From: Lachnospiraceae bacterium
GTDB lineage: Bacteria; Bacillota; Clostridia; Lachnospirales; Lachnospiraceae
Direction of reading: 5' to 3'
NCBI GenBank assembly: GCA_017518735.1
Contig: JAFWTY010000009.1
Coordinates: 1-64,000 of the forward strand
Length of the DNA stretch: 64,000 nt
Program-made: the position numbers and the translations under genes
Shown: one piece after another, positions 42,719 through 51,450 of the stretch
Layout: every line of letters begins with the position of its first letter
How positions within the stretch are numbered: position 1 is the first letter of the stretch
The notes under the pieces: model-generated
The model's database searches: none
What the model saw: the letters and a program-made list of their open reading frames with translations, nothing else
Told to the model about the DNA's origin: nothing

Positions 42719-44872
42719 ATGGGAGTTTTATGCATAGGAGAGCTATTGATTGACTTTACCCCGTACGAGGGGAAGTCATATGTATATGCCGCCAATCCGG
42801 GCGGGGCACCGGCTAACGTTGCGGTGAGTGTCCGGAGAAACGGAATGGAAGCGGGGTTTCTTGGAAAAGTCGGTGACGACGATTTCGGAGACCTTCTTTT
42901 AAGAACGCTTGACGGCGAAAAGGTTGATATTCTCTGCCCCGATAAAACGAAGGATGCCACTACGACGATGGCTTTTGTAACATTGGCGGAGAGCGGGGAA
43001 AGAACCTTCACCTTTGCCAGAAAACCCGGTGCGGATTTACTGCTTTCCAAAGCAGATGTGGAGGCCGTGGATTTTGCGAAATGGGACATCATCCATGCAG
43101 GCTCCGTAAGCCAGTCCGCGGATCCCGAAAGAGAAGCGGTACGGTTTGCGTTAAAGAAAGCAAAAGAGAACGGTAAAATCGTAAGTTTTGATATCAATTA
43201 CAGAAGCAATATCTGGTCCGTGGAAGAGTGCAAGGCGGAAGTGGATTCGCTGATTGATGATGTGGACTTGCTTAAAATATCCGAGGAAGAACTCTGTTTT
43301 ATTGACGGAAGCATTCCGGAATACATGTTGGCCCATGGTATTACAGTTGTAGTACTAACCAAGGGCGGAGACGGATCGGAAATCTTTTTTGGGGACGAAG
43401 TTATAACGATTCCCTGCGTAAAAACCAACGTGGTGGATACGACCGGTGCCGGAGATGCGTACTGGGGAGCCTTCCTGGCGTCATTGATGAAGCAGGGCGT
43501 GAAGAAGACGGAAGATCTGACGAGTGAGATTTTAACTACAGCAGGCAAAACAGGAGCCGTATCCGGTGCCCTTTGCGTAGAGCGTTTTGGAGGAATCCCG
43601 GCGTTGCCTTACGAGGAAGAAATTGCCCGCGCTTTTCAATTTAATCCTGGAACGCAATCGAATATAGAATACTGCACCGCAGGTGCGAGAGAGTTGCTGG
43701 AGTTTGGAAAACAGTTTCCGTCTCCGCAGGGCGGCTCCTACTATCTGGGGGACGACGGCACTCCGATGACGGAGAGAGCAAGAGAGACATGGATTACCTG
43801 CCGTATGCTCCACGTATACAGCATCGGTGCAAAAGCCGGCATAGAAGGCTGTAAGGAGCTTGCCGAGAAAGCGTTGGCCGGACTGTACGGCGAACTGAAG
43901 GACGTACAAAACGGCGGCTGGTACCCCGGAATTACCGCAAGCGGAGAAATTCTTCCGGGCAAGCAATGCTACGCACACGCTTTTGTCATTCTTGCCACGA
44001 GCAGTGCATATTATGCGGGAATAGAAGGCGCAAAAGAATTACTGGACGAGGCCCTTGCGGTTTATGACAAATACTTCTGGGACGAGGAAATCGGCCTTAG
44101 CGTAGATACCTGGAATACGGAATTTACGGTTCTTGACGACTATCGCGGAATCAATGCCAACATGCACACCGTTGAGGCATTTCTGGCAGCAGCGGATGTC
44201 TTGGGCGATGAGAAATACCGCATTCGTGCAGGACGGATTATTGAGCATGTGATTGGTTGGGCAAAGGATTTTGACTATCGCCTGCCTGAGCATTTTTCGA
44301 AGGACTGGACGGTTATGCCCGAACTGAACAAAGAGCGGCCGGACGATCCGTTCAAGCCTTATGGTGCAACACCGGGGCATGGAATTGAATGGGCAAGACT
44401 GATCATGCAGTGGGCTTTTTCCACCTACGGTTTGGAAAGAGAAGAAGCAAAGAAATATATCAAGGTGGCCGAAAAACTTTATCAGCGCGCGAAGACAGAC
44501 GGCTGGAATGTGGACGGAGAGCCCGGTTTTGTGTATACCACCGACTGGGACGGAACCCCTGTTGTTCACGACCGCATGCACTGGACGCTGGCCGAGGCCA
44601 TCAACACGTCGGCGATCCTCGCCCGTTTTTCATCCGACTACCTCCGTGACTACGCATGTTATCTCACCTACTTCGAGGAGAAGGTACATGATCACGTGTA
44701 CGGTTCCTGGTATCACCAGCTCGACGAACATAACCAATTAAAGGGCACGGTATGGCCCGGAAAATCGGACTTATATCACGCGTTTCAGGCAATGCTGATT
44801 CCGAACTGTGACCCGGCGAAATCCATAGCGCTGGAAGGATGGAAACTTTTAGGTTATTCGAAAATTTATTAA
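42719..44872 (+). CDS. Fructokinase fused to AGE-family sugar isomerase (mannose isomerase-like)
   Basis: Residues ~1-305 are a PfkB-family sugar kinase with NPGGAPANVAVSVRRNGME and the anion-hole/base motif VDTTGAGDAYWGAFLASL, closest in style to fructokinase. Residues ~318-717 are an (alpha/alpha)6-barrel of the N-acylglucosamine 2-epimerase/YihS/mannose isomerase group (RETWITCRMLHVYSIGAK, YRGINANMHTVEAFLAAAD, PGHGIEWARLIMQW, HWTLAEAINTSAIL). Mannose isomerase gives fructose, which the kinase would turn into fructose-6-phosphate, so both steps sit in one chain. The join is in frame and has no internal ribosome binding site. AAGGGAG precedes ATG 42719. Confidence 0.8.
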   Translation: MGVLCIGELLIDFTPYEGKSYVYAANPGGAPANVAVSVRRNGMEAGFLGKVGDDDFGDLLLRTLDGEKVDILCPDKTKDATTTMAFVTLAESGERTFTFARKPGADLLLSKADVEAVDFAKWDIIHAGSVSQSADPEREAVRFALKKAKENGKIVSFDINYRSNIWSVEECKAEVDSLIDDVDLLKISEEELCFIDGSIPEYMLAHGITVVVLTKGGDGSEIFFGDEVITIPCVKTNVVDTTGAGDAYWGAFLASLMKQGVKKTEDLTSEILTTAGKTGAVSGALCVERFGGIPALPYEEEIARAFQFNPGTQSNIEYCTAGARELLEFGKQFPSPQGGSYYLGDDGTPMTERARETWITCRMLHVYSIGAKAGIEGCKELAEKALAGLYGELKDVQNGGWYPGITASGEILPGKQCYAHAFVILATSSAYYAGIEGAKELLDEALAVYDKYFWDEEIGLSVDTWNTEFTVLDDYRGINANMHTVEAFLAAADVLGDEKYRIRAGRIIEHVIGWAKDFDYRLPEHFSKDWTVMPELNKERPDDPFKPYGATPGHGIEWARLIMQWAFSTYGLEREEAKKYIKVAEKLYQRAKTDGWNVDGEPGFVYTTDWDGTPVVHDRMHWTLAEAINTSAILARFSSDYLRDYACYLTYFEEKVHDHVYGSWYHQLDEHNQLKGTVWPGKSDLYHAFQAMLIPNCDPAKSIALEGWKLLGYSKIY

Positions 44873-44885
44873 GGAGTACAAATAG

Positions 44886-47255
44886 ATGGCGGATTGGATT
44901 GTAGTAGTGGATGACGATCCCACCAACTTAAAAATCGCAGGACACATTCTGGGCAAACACCAGAAAAGAGTTTCCCTGCTCAGTTCCGGTATGGAGCTGC
45001 TCGATTTCATGAAGGAAAATGAGCCGAATATCATTTTGCTTGATATTAACATGCCCGGAATTGACGGTTTTGAAACCCTTGAAAAACTGCGTGCTTATGA
45101 AAAAGAAAACAAGGCAGAAGAGACACCTGTAATCTTCCTTACGGCCGATACCGATCTTTCCACGGAAAGCCGTGGTTTTGCGGTCGGTGTATCGGACTAC
45201 ATTCGTAAGCCTTTTGATCCGGATATTCTGGTAAAGCGAATCGACAACATCATTGAAAATCATGAGAAACTTCTTCGTGTTCAGGAAGAGGCAGCAAAGG
45301 ACGGCTTGACCGGGTTAATGAACAAGGAATCCCTCAACGAGAGGATGGAAGAAGTCTGCAAAAAGACCGCAGGCTACTTCATGATCATCGACCTCGACAG
45401 CTTCAAACTGGTAAACGACCTTCACGGACATGATATGGGAGATAAGGTTTTGATTGCCTTCTCCGATATCCTGAAGAAGAATTTCCATTCCGACACCATT
45501 CTCGGCCGTATCGGCGGTGATGAGTTTGCTGCCTTCTCTTCACGCATTGAATCGGAAGCGGAGATTCGCAGACTTACGGTTGAAATCAATACGGAACTGG
45601 TTGCGGCTGCCAGGGAACTGATGGGCGAGGATATGGATATTCCCCTCGGTGCTTCCATCGGTGCCATGCTTGTTTCCGAAATGGGTTCCGATTATACCGA
45701 TGTTTTCCGCTCGGCGGACAGAGCCTTGTACCGTGCGAAAGAAAACGGTAAGCACGGTTACCTCATCTATAATTACGAGGAATTTGACAGTACGGACGAT
45801 AATCAGCCGAAGAACTTAAAGAGCATCAGCATGATCCTGGCCGAACGAAATATACCCAATACCGCATTGCAGCTTGAAATGGATTCTTTTGTCCATGTAT
45901 ACCGTTTTGCAATGCGTTATATCATGCGCTATCACAGAAATGCCTGCAAATTGCTGTTTACCCTGTCTTCGCCGAAGGCGGATTCGGATACGGAGTATGA
46001 GGAACTATGCGATCTTTTCTGTACACACGCCAGAGATTTGTTGCGTAAGAGTGACCTGGTAATGCAATATCGCAAAAACCAGCTTTTCGTACTGCTTACG
46101 GACATCAAGGAAGATGCCATTTCACACGTTATCGGAAGTATTCTGCGTACCTGGAAAAAGGATTACGGCGAAAGACTTACCATTACCTACGAAGCGGAAT
46201 TTATGGAGTCCGAGGAAGGTGCCCGTGCCGATGAAGACCAGCCCTGGGTGGTTGTGGTCGATGACGATGTCATCAACTTAAAACTGGCCGGACATCTGTT
46301 AAGCAAAAACAACATCCACGTCACAGCCGTGAAATCGGGACGCGCGTTGATTGGATTTTTGAAAGAGAATCGTCCGAACTTAATTCTTCTCGATGTTTCC
46401 ATGCCGGAAATGGACGGATACGAAACCCTTCAGAAAGTCAAGATGATGGAAGAGGATATTGCCGCAATTCCGGTTGTATTCCTAACCGCAAACGACGACG
46501 AAGAATCGGAGAAGAAGGCACTTGCTCTCGGTGCGGTTGACTTTGTCAGAAAGCCGATTGTGCCGGAAGTTCTCGTAATGCGTGTAAAACAGATTATCGA
46601 GATGAGACGTCTTCAGAAAAACCTTTCCAAAGAAGTAGCCAAGAAGACGAAAGAAAACGAAGAGTTGTTTATCCACGTCGTAAGTTCCCTGGCAGATGCA
46701 ATCGATGCAAAGGATACCTACACAAACGGTCATTCCGGTCGTGTTGCCGAATACTCGAGAGAGATTGCAAAACGCTACGGTTACAACGCGGAAGAGCAGT
46801 CCAATATCTACATTATGGGACTTTTACATGACGTTGGTAAAATCGGTGTTTCCGACGTCGTGATCAACAAGAACGGAAAACTGACCGACGAAGAATACGA
46901 AGAGATCAAGAAACATCCGTTGATCGGAGATCAGATCTTAAAAAATATCAAGGAGATGCCGACACTTGCCACAGGTGCAAGATGGCATCATGAGCGTTAT
47001 GACGGCACCGGTTATCCGGACAGACTCGTCGGAGAAGAGATACCGGAGGCCGCGAGAATCATTGCGGTTGCAGATGCCTACGATGCAATGACAAGTTACA
47101 GAAGCTATCGTGAAGTTCTGCCACAGAGTTTTGTAAAGGCGGAGATCGAGCGTTGCAGCGGTTCCCAGTTCGACCCGCGTTTTGCAACCATCATGATTCA
47201 GATGATTCGTGAAGATAAGAATTTTGAGATGAGAGAAATCAAGAACCAAGAGTAA
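44886..47255 (+). CDS. REC-GGDEF-(degenerate GGDEF)-REC-HD-GYP response regulator
   Basis: A 789-residue cytoplasmic protein. REC1 has VVDDDPTNL and phospho-Asp 53 (LLDINMP). The GGDEF domain has RIGGDEF at 208-214. Residues ~310-440 look like a second GGDEF fold whose active loop is YRKNQLF (395-401) instead of GGDEF. REC2 has VVDDDVINL and Asp 503 (LLDVSMP). The HD-GYP phosphodiesterase is at ~590-780, with LLHDVGKIG near 647 and HHERYDGTGYP near 701. It can therefore both make and degrade c-di-GMP under two phosphorylation inputs. It starts after GGAG 13 bases beyond the isomerase-kinase stop and precedes a hybrid kinase by 18 bases. Confidence 0.85.
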   Translation: MADWIVVVDDDPTNLKIAGHILGKHQKRVSLLSSGMELLDFMKENEPNIILLDINMPGIDGFETLEKLRAYEKENKAEETPVIFLTADTDLSTESRGFAVGVSDYIRKPFDPDILVKRIDNIIENHEKLLRVQEEAAKDGLTGLMNKESLNERMEEVCKKTAGYFMIIDLDSFKLVNDLHGHDMGDKVLIAFSDILKKNFHSDTILGRIGGDEFAAFSSRIESEAEIRRLTVEINTELVAAARELMGEDMDIPLGASIGAMLVSEMGSDYTDVFRSADRALYRAKENGKHGYLIYNYEEFDSTDDNQPKNLKSISMILAERNIPNTALQLEMDSFVHVYRFAMRYIMRYHRNACKLLFTLSSPKADSDTEYEELCDLFCTHARDLLRKSDLVMQYRKNQLFVLLTDIKEDAISHVIGSILRTWKKDYGERLTITYEAEFMESEEGARADEDQPWVVVVDDDVINLKLAGHLLSKNNIHVTAVKSGRALIGFLKENRPNLILLDVSMPEMDGYETLQKVKMMEEDIAAIPVVFLTANDDEESEKKALALGAVDFVRKPIVPEVLVMRVKQIIEMRRLQKNLSKEVAKKTKENEELFIHVVSSLADAIDAKDTYTNGHSGRVAEYSREIAKRYGYNAEEQSNIYIMGLLHDVGKIGVSDVVINKNGKLTDEEYEEIKKHPLIGDQILKNIKEMPTLATGARWHHERYDGTGYPDRLVGEEIPEAARIIAVADAYDAMTSYRSYREVLPQSFVKAEIERCSGSQFDPRFATIMIQMIREDKNFEMREIKNQE

Positions 47256-47273
47256 TTTCCGGGAGTAAGCCGA

Positions 47274-50045
47274 ATGGCAGATAAAGAAATGGAAAACAGT
47301 ACAGAGAAAAAACAAAAAAAGAGCATGTTCCATGTGCTCTTTCCGCTTGTCGTGATCTTCTGTCTGATGACGATCATGGTGTATTATACTACACATGTCA
47401 TCCGAAAGGTTGCGGTAAGTAACGTCAAGGAAGTCGGTGAAGACCGTATCTCCGGCGTGGCGGCGCAGATGGAAAACTATCTGGAGACCACGAAGAGCGT
47501 TGTATGGGTTACCGCGGACACCGTGGATCACATGTGCAATAACGGCGCTTCGACAAAAGATATCTTACGATACATTGTCGAGGAATCCGATAAACAGTCC
47601 AAGCAGTTTGATAATAATTACACCGGTATCTACGGATATATCCGGGGAGAATACTTAGACGGTGTCAACTGGGAACCGTATGAAGGATATGTAGCCACCG
47701 AGCGTGACTGGTACAAGGCAGCCATCGAGGCAAACGGCGAGACGGTAATCGTTTCTCCCTACGTGGATGCACAAACCAACGCGGTTATTATTTCCATCTG
47801 CCGAATGCTTTCCAACGGAGAGGATGTTCTCTCCCTCGACCTTACCATGAATTATATTCAGGATCTGGTTTCGGAACTCCAGATCAAGGGAAAAGGCTAC
47901 GGCTTCTTCTTTAACGAAGACGGTCTGATCATTGCCCACCCGGACGAGAAAAAGAAGGGCCAGTTCTTAACCGCAAACTCCAAGGATTTTGAATTGATGG
48001 CGAAATCCATGGAAGTCAAGGACGGCTATTTTGAAATGGAGATCGACGGAAAGAAGAGTACCGTTTTTGTAAAGCAGATCATGGACCAGTGGTATTCGGT
48101 TATCATCATCAGCAACGCGGAACTGTATTCCGAAGTAGTGCAGCAGATGTTCGTCAATATCGCGATCAGTTTTGCGATTTTTATCCTGATTGCTCTTTCC
48201 CATTTACTGGGTTATCGAAACGAAAGAAAGTATGTCGGACGTATCGAGGAGATGCGTGTTGAGGAGCAGCGTCAGGCTTATGAGGCAAAGGCATTAAAGA
48301 TTGAAAAAGAGGCAGCGGATGCATCCAACAAGGCCAAATCGGATTTCCTTGCACAGATGAGTCATGAAATCCGTACACCCATCAACGCCGTAATCGGTCT
48401 GGATGAAATGATCCTTCGTGAGACAAAAGAGGAGAATATCACCGAGTATGCGCAGGACATCAAGAGCGCGAGCAAAACACTTCTTACCCTGATTAACGAA
48501 CTGCTCGACTTTTCCAGGATTGAAAGCGGAAAGATGGAAATCATTCCGGTGAAGTATAAGACGAAAGAACTGATTAACAGCGTCGGAAATATGATAGTCG
48601 ACCGGGCAGAGAAAAAGAACCTGGAGTTGTTTTTTGATATTGATGAAAAAATCCCGCGAGTGCTTTACGGTGACGATGTCAGAATCAGACAGGTTGTCAC
48701 GAACCTGCTTACGAATGCCGTAAAATACACCGAGAAGGGTTCGGTAATCCTGACCGTGAAGGCGGAGGAGATTACGGACAACGATTGTACGCTTTATGTG
48801 GAAGTGAAGGATACCGGAATCGGAATCCGCGAAGAGGATATGGAGAAACTTTTTGAATCCTTCCGCAGAATCGATGAGAGAAGAAACCGTAACGTCGAAG
48901 GCACCGGCCTCGGTATGCCGATTGTGGTAGGTCTCCTTTCCAAGATGAACAGTAAAGTGGAAGTGGAGAGTGTTTACGGAGAAGGTTCAAAATTCTTCTT
49001 CCGTATTCGACAGGAATTAATTGATCCGACACCAATCGGAGAATACAAACAAAAATACAAAGCAGACCGGAAACAAAACGAGAAAAAGAGTATTCGCGTA
49101 CTGAATGCATCCATTCTCGTGGTTGATGACAATGTCATGAACCTGAAGGTTGCGAAAGGTCTGATGAAGAGACTCGGAATCGTACCGGACCTCGCCGAGA
49201 GCGGAAGAATTGCTATGGAGATGGCCGGAAAGAAGCACTATGATCTGATTTTTATGGATCATATGATGCCGGATTTAGACGGTATTGAGACCTTAAAACG
49301 AATGCGTGACAGTGCACTGATTGAACGGAATACCCCTGTGATCGCACTGACTGCCAATGCGATTTCGGGAGCCAGAGAAGTGTATATTGAGGCCGGGTTT
49401 GAGGACTATCTTTCCAAGCCGATCGCACCCGAAGAACTTGAGGGTATGGTGGAAAAATATCTGCCGGCAGGAAGCTTCGAATACCTGGAAAAGAAAGCGG
49501 AGACCGATGACGGAAAGACGGATGTCGAAGAAAGTGCGTCCGCAAAGACCGCAGGAAAGAAAGATCCCGGAAATGATGAGGGCCTGGATACTACCAAACG
49601 TAATGAAGAACTGCTAGAAAAACTGAAGGCCAAAGGGTTCCATGTGGAAGCAGCCATGGGTTATGTCATGAACGATGTAACCTTCTATAAGGAACTTCTG
49701 GAGACTTTTGTGGAAAACGAGAAATCGAATTCCAAAGAGATTAAGGGATTCTATGAGAGCAAGAACTGGGATGAATACAAAACCCGTGTACATGCCTTAA
49801 AGAGTTCCTCCCGTACCATCGGAGCGGATCGCCTGTCCGAACTTGCATTGGAGCAGGAAACCGCTTCCAAAGAGAGAAATACGGATGTGATCAATGCAGG
49901 TGTGGAAGGGCTGCTTGCGGAGTATTTCAGCGTTGCGGGAGAGGTAAACGAAATACTGGGACAGCTTGCTCCCGGTTCCGCTCAAAACACGGAAGAGGAA
50001 GATTCAGACGATATGGAAATCATGGATTTCTATCCCGGTGAATAA
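47274..50045 (+). CDS. Hybrid histidine kinase (dCache-HisKA-HATPase-REC-HPt)
   Basis: A 923-residue protein: transmembrane helix (~residues 20-42), a dCache-type outer sensor (residues ~45-290, with WYKAAIEANGETVIVSPYVD), a second transmembrane helix (~295-318), HisKA with phospho-His near residue 364 (SHEIRTPINAV), HATPase_c (NLLTNAVKYTEKG, VKDTGIGI, GTGLGM), REC with Asp near 661 (IFMDHMMPD), and a C-terminal HPt with His near 839 (VHALKSSSRTIGA). Full phosphorelay in one chain. It is just after the REC/GGDEF/HD-GYP regulator, which is its likely target. A good terminator follows. Confidence 0.9.
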   Translation: MADKEMENSTEKKQKKSMFHVLFPLVVIFCLMTIMVYYTTHVIRKVAVSNVKEVGEDRISGVAAQMENYLETTKSVVWVTADTVDHMCNNGASTKDILRYIVEESDKQSKQFDNNYTGIYGYIRGEYLDGVNWEPYEGYVATERDWYKAAIEANGETVIVSPYVDAQTNAVIISICRMLSNGEDVLSLDLTMNYIQDLVSELQIKGKGYGFFFNEDGLIIAHPDEKKKGQFLTANSKDFELMAKSMEVKDGYFEMEIDGKKSTVFVKQIMDQWYSVIIISNAELYSEVVQQMFVNIAISFAIFILIALSHLLGYRNERKYVGRIEEMRVEEQRQAYEAKALKIEKEAADASNKAKSDFLAQMSHEIRTPINAVIGLDEMILRETKEENITEYAQDIKSASKTLLTLINELLDFSRIESGKMEIIPVKYKTKELINSVGNMIVDRAEKKNLELFFDIDEKIPRVLYGDDVRIRQVVTNLLTNAVKYTEKGSVILTVKAEEITDNDCTLYVEVKDTGIGIREEDMEKLFESFRRIDERRNRNVEGTGLGMPIVVGLLSKMNSKVEVESVYGEGSKFFFRIRQELIDPTPIGEYKQKYKADRKQNEKKSIRVLNASILVVDDNVMNLKVAKGLMKRLGIVPDLAESGRIAMEMAGKKHYDLIFMDHMMPDLDGIETLKRMRDSALIERNTPVIALTANAISGAREVYIEAGFEDYLSKPIAPEELEGMVEKYLPAGSFEYLEKKAETDDGKTDVEESASAKTAGKKDPGNDEGLDTTKRNEELLEKLKAKGFHVEAAMGYVMNDVTFYKELLETFVENEKSNSKEIKGFYESKNWDEYKTRVHALKSSSRTIGADRLSELALEQETASKERNTDVINAGVEGLLAEYFSVAGEVNEILGQLAPGSAQNTEEEDSDDMEIMDFYPGE

Positions 50046-50061
50046 ATTGATAAAAACCAGA

Positions 50062-50098
50062 AAAAGCAAGACCTGAATGAATCCAAAGTCTTGCTTTT
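50062..50098. terminator. Bidirectional terminator
   Basis: AAAAGCAAGAC and GTCTTGCTTTT form an 11-base stem. It serves the hybrid kinase on + and the tRNA on -. Confidence 0.85.
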
Positions 50099-50104
50099 AC
50101 TTAG

Positions 50105-50179
50105 TCGGAGTGACAAGATTCGAACTTGCGACCTCTGCCTCCCTAAGGCAGCGCTCTAGCCAAACTGAGCCACACCCCG
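50105..50179 (-). tRNA. tRNA-Pro (anticodon AGG)
   Basis: A full cloverleaf on the minus strand. The acceptor stem is CGGGGTG/CACTCCG (one G-U pair), the D stem GCTC/GAGC, the anticodon stem CTGCC/GGCAG with loop TTAGGGA, and the T arm GCAAG-TTCGAAT-CTTGT. Anticodon positions 34-36 read AGG, followed by G37, which fits tRNA-Pro. The discriminator is A; CCA is not encoded. A34 would have to be read as is or converted to inosine. Confidence 0.85.
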
Positions 50180-50342
50180 AGGTGATATTTTTGCATGGGT
50201 TTCTCAACCTGCAAAAGCCATTATAAATAGAAAGTCATACCTTTGTCAAGGGAAAGTTCATTTTCCTTGCATGTTCCCCGTAAGGGAAGTAAAATAAAGC
50301 ACAGAGAAGCAGAATGAATCTTTATATTTGCAGTATTTTTGT

Positions 50343-51344
50343 ATGAAAAAAACATTTCGGTTTATCTTTATCGCAGTCGTGATTATAATCATCACGCTGA
50401 TCATCGTAAGCAATGTCTCAAAGCATCGGACGGTCCGTACGGTGCTTACTTCCAATAAAGAAATTGAAACTACGGTAATTACCGCCATTTTGGACCACAA
50501 GAGGGTTTTAAAATTCGAAAGCACGGTGGCACCGGACGAAGCCATCACGGATAAGATCTTTCAAAAAGCCATGAACAGCGATCCTTACGCGGCTTCGGAG
50601 TTTTATTCCTACTGGTACAGTTACAGCGAATCCGGCGGACACTACTATGTGACGGTGAAATTCGAAAAGCCGTCCGCTTATGCGAGCGCAATGACCAAAA
50701 TTCGTGCGCGTCAGATTGCGAAGTGTTTTAACCGAAGACTCAACAACGACTATGAAAAAGTCAAAGCCGTCCACGACTACCTGATTAAGTTAAACAAGTA
50801 CTCGGTTGTTAAGGGCGGAGCATACAGTTGCCTATATCTCAGGCGCTCCGCCTGCAACGGATATGCCTACAGCTTTTATCTGATCATGCAGGAGATGGGA
50901 ATCCCCGTAACCTGTGAGATCGGCGGAAGTCACGCCTGGAATAAGGTAATGCTGGACGGAGAGTGGTATAACATCGACGTAACGTGGGACGATCAGTCCA
51001 AGGGCGTTGTCGGATATGATTATTTTTTAAAGTGTGATGCGGACTGGAGAGACCACGAACATGCCGGCGCAACGGCACAGACTTCCCTGGGAGTAGAGGG
51101 AAGAGAGCCTTACAGCTATTATATGATGGTTCCGAATTACAATCTTTTCGGAAAGTTCGGGTTCATCCTCGCGGCCGCGGCATTCATCTTTTTCTGCCGT
51201 CTGGCCCTGAAGGCATCGAACAAGCGCGAGTTAAAGAAGATTGAAGAACAGCTTGAGGCGGAGCAGAAGGCAAGGGAGATTTTTGAAGAGGAATTAAAGA
51301 AAAAGAGAGAGGCTTTCGCACAGGAAAACCACGATATATGGTAA
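50343..51344 (+). CDS. Transglutaminase-like membrane protein
   Basis: The 333-residue protein has an N-terminal membrane segment (FRFIFIAVVIIIITLIIVS), a transglutaminase-like cysteine protease domain and a second membrane helix (~residues 267-287) with a charged coiled-coil tail. The catalytic triad is visible: Cys in RRSACNGYAYSFYL, His in IGGSHAWNKVML and Asp in NIDVTWDDQS. Such domains cleave or crosslink peptides at the cell surface. I start it at ATG 50343; an upstream TTG at 50328 has no ribosome binding site. Substrate unknown. Confidence 0.75.
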   Translation: MKKTFRFIFIAVVIIIITLIIVSNVSKHRTVRTVLTSNKEIETTVITAILDHKRVLKFESTVAPDEAITDKIFQKAMNSDPYAASEFYSYWYSYSESGGHYYVTVKFEKPSAYASAMTKIRARQIAKCFNRRLNNDYEKVKAVHDYLIKLNKYSVVKGGAYSCLYLRRSACNGYAYSFYLIMQEMGIPVTCEIGGSHAWNKVMLDGEWYNIDVTWDDQSKGVVGYDYFLKCDADWRDHEHAGATAQTSLGVEGREPYSYYMMVPNYNLFGKFGFILAAAAFIFFCRLALKASNKRELKKIEEQLEAEQKAREIFEEELKKKREAFAQENHDIW

Positions 51345-51450
51345 ATAGGCAAAAAGGCTTTGGAAAATCTTGCATTTTGTGGTAAAATATATAATTGTGG
51401 AAAAATGAGAAAAATGGGTGTTCCCATAGACGGAACATATGGAGGAAACT

